Position numbers and translations under genes: made by a program. Shown piece after piece: positions 1 through 5,904 of a stretch of DNA of 8,298 nt (positions are counted from its first letter, which is position 1; every line of letters starts with the position of its first letter). Location of the stretch: positions 1-8,298 of the forward strand of contig JALVRY010000468.1 in NCBI GenBank assembly GCA_027024625.1, in the 5' to 3' direction. Source of the stretch: Thiotrichaceae bacterium (GTDB taxonomy: Bacteria > Pseudomonadota > Gammaproteobacteria > Thiotrichales > Thiotrichaceae). A model generated the notes under the pieces. The model was not told where the DNA came from. It did not search any database and saw nothing but the letters and a program-made list of their open reading frames with translations.

Positions 1-1
1 T

Positions 2-1510
2 GTGTTAAATGCTCTACATACCAGTGATTATCGCGTTTTGCATTTGGCGGGGCATGGCGTATTTAATTATGATGCAGGTGGAGACTACAATGAGCCAGTG
101 ACGGGGATGGTTTTAGGTGATGATATTTTCCTTACACCTATTGAAATCCGTCAAATGCGCAAAGTACCAGAATTTGCCTTTATCAACGGCTGTCACCTTG
201 GAAAAGTTAAAGGGAAAAATCCAGTTGAAGCGTGGGAAAATCGTCATAAATTAGCGGCAAATTTAGCAACAGAGTTAATTAACATAGGTGTGAGAGCGAT
301 AGTTGCAGCAGGTTGGGCGATTAATGACTCTGCTGCTGAATTGTTCTCTTCTGTTTTTTACCACTGTTTATTGAAAGGGCTAACCTTTGGCGAGTCAGTG
401 ACGGAAGCCCGTCTGCAAACTTATCGCAAGTATAGTAGCTCAAATACGTGGGGAGCGTATCAATGCTATGGTGATCCTGATTATGTCTTAACACATTATG
501 CCTCTAGTGAGTCTACCTCTTTAGCAACACAACAATCGCAGCAATATACCTTTGTTTCTGATAATGAAGTCTTGGTAGAACTACAAAATTTATCGAATGC
601 AGCGGATTCTGCTCAGGTTTCTAATTTTTCTTTCTTGCAAGCTCGCTTAACGACAATAGAAAAGGCGATTCCAATGAAATGGTTATCTCAGGCTAACGTG
701 CGTATGGCTCTAGGGCGTGCTCACGGCAAGCTAGATAATTTTGAGCAAGCAATTAAGCATTATAAATTAGCCCAGCAAACACCCTTTGCTGACTATTCTG
801 TAACGATGTTGGAGGATTTAGTCAGTTTGCAGACCGCTTGGGCATTAGCTTTGGGTGAAAGTGAAGAAACCCAAACAAAGGCAATGTCTTTAATTGCCGA
901 GGCTTTAGATTTACTTGACCTGTTAAATCGGTTTGGTCACAGCATTGGGCGTTGGGAGGAAAGAGGTAAAGCATGGAAGCGGAAAGCGATGATTACTCAA
1001 GGTCGATCTCGTTCTTCTGCACTGAAGAAAATGGAGGTGGCTTATCAAAAAGCCCATGAAATGGCTCTAGAAAGTTGTCGTGAAGTTAGACCCTATCCTT
1101 TGGTTAACTGGCAGACCTGCTTAGCGATTCAATCGTTACGCAATAAAAACTATAAGCTGGATAAAAGTGAGTTAATTTACTGGTTAAATCAGGCAAAGCA
1201 AGGAGTCAATAATCGCGATGTAACTGAACCCTCTTTTTGTACGGGTATTACATTGGCAGAATGTACGATTTTATCTTACATTGTTGAAAATGATGAAGTG
1301 TCTAAAAGTGAGATTATTAATAAAACGGTGGAGTATTACTCAACGGCGATTGCAAGAGGAGCCGCACCGCGACAGATACGTTTTGTATCAGAGCATTTAA
1401 AGTTTTTAATTGAGATGCTAACAACGCGAACAAAGAATAATAATGAAATCACTATGATTGTAAAAGTGTTGAAAAAAATATTAGATATGTTGAAAGCAAG
1501 CTTAGGATAA
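2..1510 (+). CDS. CHAT-domain (caspase-like) protein with C-terminal TPR-like region, 5' partial
   Basis: The reading frame is open from the window's left edge, so the N-terminus is missing and the GTG at base 2 is an internal codon, not a start. In residues counted from base 2, a CHAT protease fold covers about 1-165. His18 lies in HLAGHG and Cys64 in FINGCHLGK, the expected catalytic His-Cys pair of caspase-like CHAT peptidases. The domain closes with a GWAINDSAA segment and a TWGAYQCYGDP segment typical of the family's end. Residues ~185-500 are predicted helical, with a TPR-like stretch near 225-260 (ALGRAHGKLDNFEQAIKHYK) and an ERGKAWKRKAMI segment around 320. Known CHAT proteins act as self- or target-cleaving proteases, some in defence or cell-death pathways; the target here is unknown. 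The stop is TAA at 1508-1510, and a palindromic repeat begins 35 bases later. The CHAT call is firm; the TPR call is moderate. Confidence 0.88.
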   Translation: MLNALHTSDYRVLHLAGHGVFNYDAGGDYNEPVTGMVLGDDIFLTPIEIRQMRKVPEFAFINGCHLGKVKGKNPVEAWENRHKLAANLATELINIGVRAIVAAGWAINDSAAELFSSVFYHCLLKGLTFGESVTEARLQTYRKYSSSNTWGAYQCYGDPDYVLTHYASSESTSLATQQSQQYTFVSDNEVLVELQNLSNAADSAQVSNFSFLQARLTTIEKAIPMKWLSQANVRMALGRAHGKLDNFEQAIKHYKLAQQTPFADYSVTMLEDLVSLQTAWALALGESEETQTKAMSLIAEALDLLDLLNRFGHSIGRWEERGKAWKRKAMITQGRSRSSALKKMEVAYQKAHEMALESCREVRPYPLVNWQTCLAIQSLRNKNYKLDKSELIYWLNQAKQGVNNRDVTEPSFCTGITLAECTILSYIVENDEVSKSEIINKTVEYYSTAIARGAAPRQIRFVSEHLKFLIEMLTTRTKNNNEITMIVKVLKKILDMLKASLG

Positions 1511-1544
1511 TTGCAATCAGAGAAACTTTGATCAAGTAGGAAGT

Positions 1545-1724
1545 GAGGCTTTTTAGAGACTGTGCAAGTATTCTGGGACTGCGAAAAAATGAGGAAAAAT
1601 TTTCCAGATTTTGTTTAAAAATAAAGGTAATAGCAGGCTATTGGCTGAATTTTTAAACAAAATATGGGTAATTTTAACCATTCTTTTCGCGTTCCATGAA
1701 TACTTACACAGTCTCTTTAGCCTC
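1545..1724. repeat. 180-bp imperfect palindrome, MITE-like element
   Basis: The two halves are inverted copies of each other almost end to end. The outer arms are gaggct (1545-1550) with agcctc (1719-1724), and gagactgtgcaagtattc (1556-1573) with gaatacttacacagtctc (1697-1714), one mismatch in 18. The match continues inward through gcgaaaa-type sequence to a perfect 15-bp pair, attttgtttaaaaat (1608-1622) and atttttaaacaaaat (1649-1663). At the apex is a 6-bp stem, aatagc/gctatt (1629-1642). It contains no credible gene; a 61-codon minus-strand ORF running through it is a by-product. The GAGACTGTG ends resemble those I recall for IS256-type transposons, but that is only a resemblance. No convincing target-site duplication was found, because the flanks extend the palindrome. 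It lies just downstream of the CHAT gene and could also terminate transcription. Confidence 0.8.
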
Positions 1725-1817
1725 GCCCGAGACAACAATATTTCAATATCTTACGGGCGATAATAAAGTATCACTTCCAAGTCTTCTTGACTTAATCAGG
1801 GCTTCGCAAAAGCAGTA
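1725..1817. other. Intergenic remainder with weak hairpins
   Basis: This is the rest of the 307-bp gap between the CHAT gene and the beta-barrel gene. It holds a 5-bp hairpin (aagtc 1779-1783, gactt 1789-1793) and a distant cgcccg/cgggcg pair (1724-1729, 1754-1759). Neither is followed by a T-run on the minus strand, so no proper terminator for the barrel gene is called here. Confidence 0.4.
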
Positions 1818-2426
1818 TTACATTGTGCTATATGATACACCAGCTGAGTATAGGTTGATGTCAAGGTCATCAAAGTGCTCAACTTCACCACGTATTGCAA
1901 TATTGTCGCTAACATTCATTGATGCACCAGCACCAATAGCTAATTCAGTACCGCTAACAGAGATGTCTTCATCTTCAGCCCATGTGTCTGCTTTAAAACG
2001 CATGACACCAAATTTACCAAATACATCAATATCATCTGTTATAGAGGTGGAAGCAACGCCCATTAAGCTAACTCCTTTTAGAGAAATATCAGCCTCATAG
2101 TCACCCTCAACCTCTTTTGTGGCACTTCCGAAGTCAATATAAGCCCCTTCTATTGCAAAATTAGGCATGACCTTATAACCTGCAAAGGCTTTCCAAGCAG
2201 TATCATCAGTGGCTTGTTGACAGCCTTCTTCTTCGTCTTCAGCTACATCACCACTCCAGCACTTATCGTTGTAAGTTTTACCAATACTTGCACCACCGTA
2301 TAGACCAGCAGTTGTCGCACCACCGCCCGATGTGTCAGAGAAAATACTACTTCCACCACCTGCGTAAGCAGAAGACATGCCAAATAATGCTGTCGTTAGT
2401 GCAGCAGATATAATTACCTTTTTCAT
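1818..2426 (-). CDS. Outer-membrane beta-barrel protein (OmpA-like/opacity porin type)
   Basis: This 202-residue precursor has a Sec signal peptide: MKK, a hydrophobic stretch, and a likely signal peptidase I site after Ala22 (SSAYA/GGG). The mature ~180 residues alternate polar and hydrophobic residues as in 8-stranded barrels. Recurring strand-like segments include AWKAFAGYKV, FAIEGAYIDFG, VFGKFGVMRF, ELAIGAGASM and IAIRGEVEHF. Two cysteines, C56 and C69, flank a strongly acidic segment (DVAEDEEEG) and could form a disulfide in an exposed loop. The usual C-terminal aromatic residue for BAM recognition is absent: the protein ends YSTM. There is no C-terminal OmpA peptidoglycan-binding domain, so this is a stand-alone barrel. 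The start is supported by an aagggga ribosome site upstream of ATG on the minus strand. It is divergent from the FKBP gene. Its precise role (structural protein, adhesin or narrow pore) cannot be read from sequence. Confidence 0.85.
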   Translation of the reverse strand: MKKVIISAALTTALFGMSSAYAGGGSSIFSDTSGGGATTAGLYGGASIGKTYNDKCWSGDVAEDEEEGCQQATDDTAWKAFAGYKVMPNFAIEGAYIDFGSATKEVEGDYEADISLKGVSLMGVASTSITDDIDVFGKFGVMRFKADTWAEDEDISVSGTELAIGAGASMNVSDNIAIRGEVEHFDDLDINLYSAGVSYSTM

Positions 2427-2457
2427 GGGAGTTCCCCTTAATTATTATTATTTATAA

Positions 2458-2486
2458 ATTGTTATTCTTTTTATTCGGAAGGGCAA
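2458..2486 (-). promoter_or_regulatory. Candidate sigma70 promoter for the beta-barrel gene
   Basis: On the minus strand, TTGCCC (complement of 2481-2486) is followed after 17 bases by AACAAT (complement of 2458-2463). Each box matches 4 of 6 consensus bases. The -10 box lies 31 bases before the ATG, giving a short AT-rich leader that carries the aagggga ribosome site. This is pattern matching only, in AT-rich DNA where chance hits are common. Confidence 0.25.
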
Positions 2487-2612
2487 TGCAGTTGCTTTCT
2501 ATATCCGAGTAGTGTGCACATGATAGCAAGTGAAATATTAAGCGAAGATGATTAGCCGATAAAAGGTATGTTTTATTATCTGTTGTCGTAAAGGTATCGA
2601 TTCAGGTTTTTC

Positions 2613-2641
2613 TTGCTATGACGGGGAAAATCCTCTAAAAC
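2613..2641 (+). promoter_or_regulatory. Candidate sigma70 promoter for the FKBP gene
   Basis: TTGCTA (2613-2618) and TAAAAC (2636-2641) are separated by 17 bases, with 4 of 6 consensus matches in each box. They lie just upstream of the aaggaag ribosome site (2661-2667), which would give a short leader. It is a plausible but weak prediction. Confidence 0.25.
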
Positions 2642-2672
2642 TATCGGTCAATTTACTATTAAGGAAGACATA

Positions 2673-3017
2673 ATGTCAGAAAAAATCACAGACTCAGGTT
2701 TAAAATATGAAGATACTGTTATTGGTGAAGGTGATGTAGCAACAGCAGGGCAGCGTGTATCTGTGCATTATACAGGCTGGTTGGAAAATGGAACAAAGTT
2801 TGATTCAAGTAAAGACCGTAATCAGCCATTTGATTTTAATCTTGGTGCGGGACAAGTGATAAAAGGTTGGGATGAGGGTGTTGCAGGAATGCAAGTAGGT
2901 GGTTCACGCAAATTAACAATTCCTTCTCAATTAGGCTATGGGGCAACGGGGGCAGGTGGCGTTATTCCACCGAATGCAACTTTGATTTTTGAAGTAGAGT
3001 TATTAGGTATTTCATAA
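2673..3017 (+). CDS. FKBP-type peptidyl-prolyl cis-trans isomerase, single domain
   Basis: This 114-residue protein catalyses cis-trans isomerisation of Xaa-Pro peptide bonds, assisting protein folding. It is essentially one FKBP domain (about residues 9-113) with no signal peptide, so it is probably cytoplasmic. Family hallmarks are visible: [16 protein letters not shown] (Tyr33, Phe43, Asp44), the QPFDF segment, [12 protein letters not shown] (Val62, Ile63, Trp66), LGYG (Tyr89), [14 protein letters not shown] (Phe106). These are the aromatic and hydrophobic residues that line the proline/FK506 pocket. The length matches small bacterial FKBPs such as the Neisseria type, and is shorter than periplasmic FkpA or dimeric Mip, which carry an N-terminal dimerisation domain. 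The start ATG is 5 bases after a strong aaggaag ribosome site. It appears monocistronic, with 256 bases before the next gene. Confidence 0.95.
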   Translation: MSEKITDSGLKYEDTVIGEGDVATAGQRVSVHYTGWLENGTKFDSSKDRNQPFDFNLGAGQVIKGWDEGVAGMQVGGSRKLTIPSQLGYGATGAGGVIPPNATLIFEVELLGIS

Positions 3018-3152
3018 GTTTCAAATTAAAAAAAGCAGATCAAAACAAAGTGGAATTATTATTGTCACACTATTATCTGGATTGTGGCTTCATTACGACA
3101 CAGTGAATAAGCTATTGATTCATCACGGGGTTAAAATTGAGTACAGTAGTAC

Positions 3153-3180
3153 TTGCTAAACCAAAGAGTGAAGCTAATAT
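3153..3180 (+). promoter_or_regulatory. Candidate promoter for the RnfD-like/DUF2330 operon
   Basis: TTGCTA (3153-3158) and TAATAT (3175-3180) are 16 bases apart and about 94 bases before the ATG of the membrane protein gene. Each box has 4 of 6 consensus matches. The gap 3018-3273 holds no gene I can support and no clear T-tailed terminator for the FKBP gene; a small palindrome (agtac/gtact) sits just upstream of this candidate. Confidence 0.25.
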
Positions 3181-3273
3181 TTTTTAAAATTCCCTGATAA
3201 AACAATCTCTTATCCCCTGTTATTCGCATTGAAGTCATGGGTTCAGGTAAAGGGTTTCTGATCGGCAAATTTT

Positions 3274-4098
3274 ATGCTTAAGTTAAACAAAATTGACCCC
3301 CGATATTATCAATTGCTTGTGCAAAATGGCTTGTTAATATGGGGGATTATGGCACTCAACATTCCGCTGTCTTTGGGGAATGTTGGTATTGTCTTTTTGG
3401 CTTCTTTGCTAACTCAGTATGTATTAACGCGATATTATCAGTTGGTATTTAATCCATTAAGTGCAATTAATTCAACTATGTCCATCTTGTTGCTATTGCA
3501 TGTTACACATATTGCTTGGATGGTATTGGCTATTGTCATTGCAATTTCAAGTAAATTCTTTATTCGGTGGAATAATAAGCATATTTTTAATCCATCTAAC
3601 ATTGGTATTGTTGCCGTTATCTTATTAACCGATTCGGCTTGGGCTGTGCCAGGGCAGTGGGGGCAAGAAATGTGGTGGGCATTATTACTATCGGGTGCTG
3701 GCTTGATTGTGATTATTGGTTATTCGCGGATGTTGACGACGATTAGCTTTTTATCAGTATATTCTTCACTCCTTATTTTAAGATCGATATGGTTAGGAGA
3801 TAGCCTTCAAATACCTTTGCATCAGATGCAAGGCGGTTCTTTATTGGTTTTTGCTTTTTTTATGTTATCAGATCCAATGACAACACCTAATTCTCGGAAT
3901 GGTCGTATCGTATTTGGTAGCCTAGTTGCTGTCTTGGGTTGGGTGTTACAATTTATTTACTTTATTCCTAATGCATTTTTATATGCTTTAGCACTATCAT
4001 CGCCATTTGTGGTCGTAATAAATAATGTTTTTTCGGGGAATAAATATCAATGGCCACAACCAACTTTTTGGGGGAAATATGCAAATAAAATTACTTAG
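3274..4098 (+). CDS. RnfD/NqrB-like polytopic membrane protein
   Basis: This is a 274-residue, very hydrophobic protein with roughly eight to nine predicted membrane spans. Two motifs place it in the NqrB/RnfD superfamily of redox-driven ion pump subunits: KHIFNPSNIG (residues 102-111, matching the family's HIFNPxxxG element) and FFMLSDPMTTP (195-205, matching the FFMATDPVT element). I do not see the SGAT-type sequence that carries covalently bound FMN in true RnfD and NqrB; the equivalent stretch reads MQGGSLL (185-191). No other Rnf or Nqr subunits are nearby. The protein is therefore a solitary relative with an unknown job, perhaps a cofactor-free transporter or redox scaffold. The start ATG has only a weak ribosome site. 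Its last 20 bases overlap the next gene, which makes translational coupling likely. The family call is good; the function is unknown. Confidence 0.8.
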   Translation: MLKLNKIDPRYYQLLVQNGLLIWGIMALNIPLSLGNVGIVFLASLLTQYVLTRYYQLVFNPLSAINSTMSILLLLHVTHIAWMVLAIVIAISSKFFIRWNNKHIFNPSNIGIVAVILLTDSAWAVPGQWGQEMWWALLLSGAGLIVIIGYSRMLTTISFLSVYSSLLILRSIWLGDSLQIPLHQMQGGSLLVFAFFMLSDPMTTPNSRNGRIVFGSLVAVLGWVLQFIYFIPNAFLYALALSSPFVVVINNVFSGNKYQWPQPTFWGKYANKIT

Positions 4099-5455
4099 AT
4101 TAATCACTGTCACCTTGTTACTTACAGTGCCGACACTCGCGTCTGCATTCTGTGGGTTTTATGTGGCAAAAGCAGATACAAGTCTATTCAACGAGTCATC
4201 TCAAGTAGTGATTGTCCGTGATGGTGATCGAAATGTGATGACGATGGCAAGCGATTTTCAAGGCAATGTAAATGAATTTGCGATGGTTATGCCAGTGCCA
4301 ACGGTCTTAAAACGTGAGCAAATTCATGTAACCAATAATGCAATTATTGAGCATCTTGATAGCTACTCTGCCCCACGCCTCGTCGAATATTTTGATGAAA
4401 ACCCATGTTCTCCTCCTATTATGTATAAACGCATGATGCCAACAGCAACGATGATGGATAGTGAAGCTAGTCCTGCTCGTACAGCAAAAAGTCTTGGTGT
4501 AACGATTGAAGCGCAGTACACCGTTGGTGAATATGACATTATGCTACTCTCTGCAAAGCAAAGTGGTGGTTTGTTAACATGGCTAACAGATCAGGGCTAT
4601 AAGTTACCTAAAGGTGCTGAATCAGTTGTAGGAAGTTACCTTAAACAAAAGATGAAATTCTTTGTAGCGAAGGTTAATTTAAAAGAATTTAATAAATCAG
4701 GTTTTACGCGTCTACGCCCCATACAAATTGCGTATAACCATGACCGTTTTATGATTCCTATTCGATTAGGCACGGTAAATAGTAAAGGACAACAAGAGCT
4801 ATTTATTTATGGTTTAAGCCGCAAAGGGCGTATTGAAACAACCAACTATCGAACAGTTAAATTAGAGAGTGGTGTTGATATTCCTGCTTATATTAAAGAC
4901 AAAAATAAGTTTGCTGATTTCTATCGAGATATGTTCCGAAATCAAGTGAAAAAAGAAAATAATAAAGCCGTTTTCTTAGAATATGCGTGGGATATGAATT
5001 GGTGTGATCCATGTGCTGCTGACCCCTTGTCCAATAAGGAGTTACGTGAATTAGGTGCATTTTGGGTAGATGATAATGAGGCGAACAACAGTATGCCACA
5101 ACGACGACGTTCTTTACCGCAAGCCAAAAATGTATATTTAACACGCTTACATGTACGTTACGATCAGCAACACTTTCCAGAAGATCTTGTTTTCCAAAGT
5201 ACGGGCAATCGAGAAAATTTCCAAGGACGTTATATTATTCATCATCCATGGAAAGGCGGTGAAACCTGCGAAGCAGCGGATAACTACTTTAACAATGTTT
5301 TGCCTGCGCGAAAAAATAAAGAAGCAAAAACACTTGCTAGGCTAACGGGTTGGGACATCAACGATATTAGAGATAATATGCAGTTACCCAAGTCTTCTGC
5401 TACAGATTCAGGTAGTGATTCTGCATGGTGGGAAGATGTTTGGCAGAAGAAGTAA
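4079..5455 (+). CDS. DUF2330-family exported protein
   Basis: I choose ATG 4079 rather than the upstream in-frame ATG at 4025. It follows a ggggg-type ribosome site (about 4070-4075) and gives an ideal signal peptide: MQIKLLRL, a hydrophobic core, and cleavage after Ala23 (ASA/FCG). The result is a 458-residue precursor. The mature N-terminus FCGFYVAKADTSLFN, then QVVIVRDGDRNVMTMASDF and EFAMVMPVP, is the signature of DUF2330, a family of exported proteins with no assigned activity. Five cysteines are present (C25, C110, C309, C312, C397). The WCDPC pair at 308-312 looks like a disulfide or metal site, and C25 is placed right at the mature N-terminus. No lipobox is seen. The C-terminus ends with a Ser/Asp-rich, Trp-containing tail. 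The gene overlaps the RnfD-like gene by 20 bases, implying co-translation and a shared function at the inner membrane or periplasm. Confidence 0.9.
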   Translation: MQIKLLRLITVTLLLTVPTLASAFCGFYVAKADTSLFNESSQVVIVRDGDRNVMTMASDFQGNVNEFAMVMPVPTVLKREQIHVTNNAIIEHLDSYSAPRLVEYFDENPCSPPIMYKRMMPTATMMDSEASPARTAKSLGVTIEAQYTVGEYDIMLLSAKQSGGLLTWLTDQGYKLPKGAESVVGSYLKQKMKFFVAKVNLKEFNKSGFTRLRPIQIAYNHDRFMIPIRLGTVNSKGQQELFIYGLSRKGRIETTNYRTVKLESGVDIPAYIKDKNKFADFYRDMFRNQVKKENNKAVFLEYAWDMNWCDPCAADPLSNKELRELGAFWVDDNEANNSMPQRRRSLPQAKNVYLTRLHVRYDQQHFPEDLVFQSTGNRENFQGRYIIHHPWKGGETCEAADNYFNNVLPARKNKEAKTLARLTGWDINDIRDNMQLPKSSATDSGSDSAWWEDVWQKK

Positions 5456-5541
5456 AGGTAATTATTATTGCAAGTGGGATAAATTAGTATTTTTACTTTA
5501 TTTTTAAGTGCTTTATTTCAGATAAATTCTTAGAGCAAAGT
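5456..5541. other. Intergenic, nothing recognised
   Basis: This is an AT-rich stretch between the DUF2330 stop codon and the first palindromic element of the gap. It contains several T-runs but no GC-rich stem before them, so I call no terminator. Confidence 0.4.
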
Positions 5542-5702
5542 TAAGTAGGAGTGCACACACATTTAACAATTTACTGGTCTATTTTCTGCTATTCAAGCCA
5601 TTCTCTCAGTCGCGTAGCTTGGGCTATGCTCCTTCGACAATGAATGAATATCAAAAAATATCCTTCACAAATTTTGTTAAATTAATTATGTACTCCTACT
5701 TA
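5542..5702. repeat. 161-bp palindromic MITE-like element with AGTAGGAGT ends and flanking TA
   Basis: The ends are perfect inverted repeats: taagtaggagt (5542-5552) and actcctactta (5692-5702). Similarity continues inward with gaps over about 30 bases (for example tttaac on the left against gttaaa on the right). The centre holds a 7-bp hairpin, gcgtagc-ttgg-gctatgc (5612-5629, one G-T pair). If the element proper begins at AGTAGG and ends at CCTACT, it is flanked by TA on both sides, as expected for Tc1/mariner/IS630-type insertion at TA. There is no coding capacity. A further copy of the right end occurs at 7426-7445. This looks like a non-autonomous MITE whose transposase is elsewhere in the genome. 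Confidence 0.8.
5612..5629. repeat. Central hairpin of the 161-bp element
   Basis: A 7-bp stem (gcgtagc with gctatgc) closes a ttgg tetraloop, near the centre of symmetry of the surrounding element. It is the most GC-rich part of the repeat and would nucleate folding of a transcript. Confidence 0.6.
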
Positions 5703-5726
5703 GAAACAGTGCTTAGTGATGGATTT

Positions 5727-5854
5727 AAAAGGCGATATTGACTTAGGTACTTATCTGGGAACAGTGAAGCTATTGAAAAAAATCCAGCTCAAATTAGATC
5801 TTCTTCGGTACGCTTCAGATTCTTGGACAAGTTCCTAAGCTAGTATCGCCTTTT
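5727..5854. repeat. 128-bp palindromic element, second hairpin in the gap; possible terminator
   Basis: The arms aaaaggcgatattgacttag (from 5727) and ctaagctagtatcgcctttt (to 5854) pair with 18 of 21 matches over 5727-5747 and 5834-5854. The inner parts remain similar: cttatctgggaacagtgaag on the left against the complement of cttcagattcttggacaag on the right. This leaves only a short loop near 5788-5800. The sequence is unrelated to the other two palindromes in the window. The right arm ends cgccttttt, so a transcript reading rightward would end in a stem plus T-run like an intrinsic terminator. It begins only 24 bases after the 161-bp element. It could be a MITE, a folded non-coding RNA, or both. 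Confidence 0.75.
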
Positions 5855-5904
5855 TGGGCAATCAACTCTGTTTTTTTTAGATAAATTTTGGGGTATCAAC
5901 TATT

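Noticed and set aside
1534..1545. aagtaggaagtg as another copy of the AGTAGGAGT repeat end
   Set aside because: Only about nine to eleven bases match, with an extra A, and there is no partner end or extended arm. It was noted because it abuts the 180-bp palindrome but is likely chance.
1553..1738. 61-codon minus-strand ORF
   Set aside because: It lies almost wholly inside the 180-bp palindrome, has no ribosome site and its composition follows the repeat, so it is not a gene.
1696..2100. 134-codon plus-strand ORF
   Set aside because: It is antisense to the beta-barrel gene, which has a clear signal peptide and ribosome site; the ORF's start lies in the palindrome arm.
2513..2520. tgtgcaca palindrome as a regulator binding site
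   Set aside because: It is an isolated 8-base palindrome that does not match a recognised operator well enough.
3142..3155. Small palindrome agtac-agta-gtact as an operator or terminator
   Set aside because: The stem is only 5 bp and there is no T-run; such stems are expected by chance.
3018..3273. Gene remnant or small RNA in the gap after the FKBP gene
   Set aside because: I found no frame with family similarity and no strong secondary structure; only a weak promoter candidate remains.
4025..4078. Upstream ATG as the start of the DUF2330 protein
   Set aside because: It would add 18 polar residues before a perfect signal peptide and lacks a ribosome site; ATG 4079 has one.
4893..5144. Minus-strand ORFs inside the DUF2330 gene
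   Set aside because: They are antisense to a well-supported family and their proteins show no recognisable domain.
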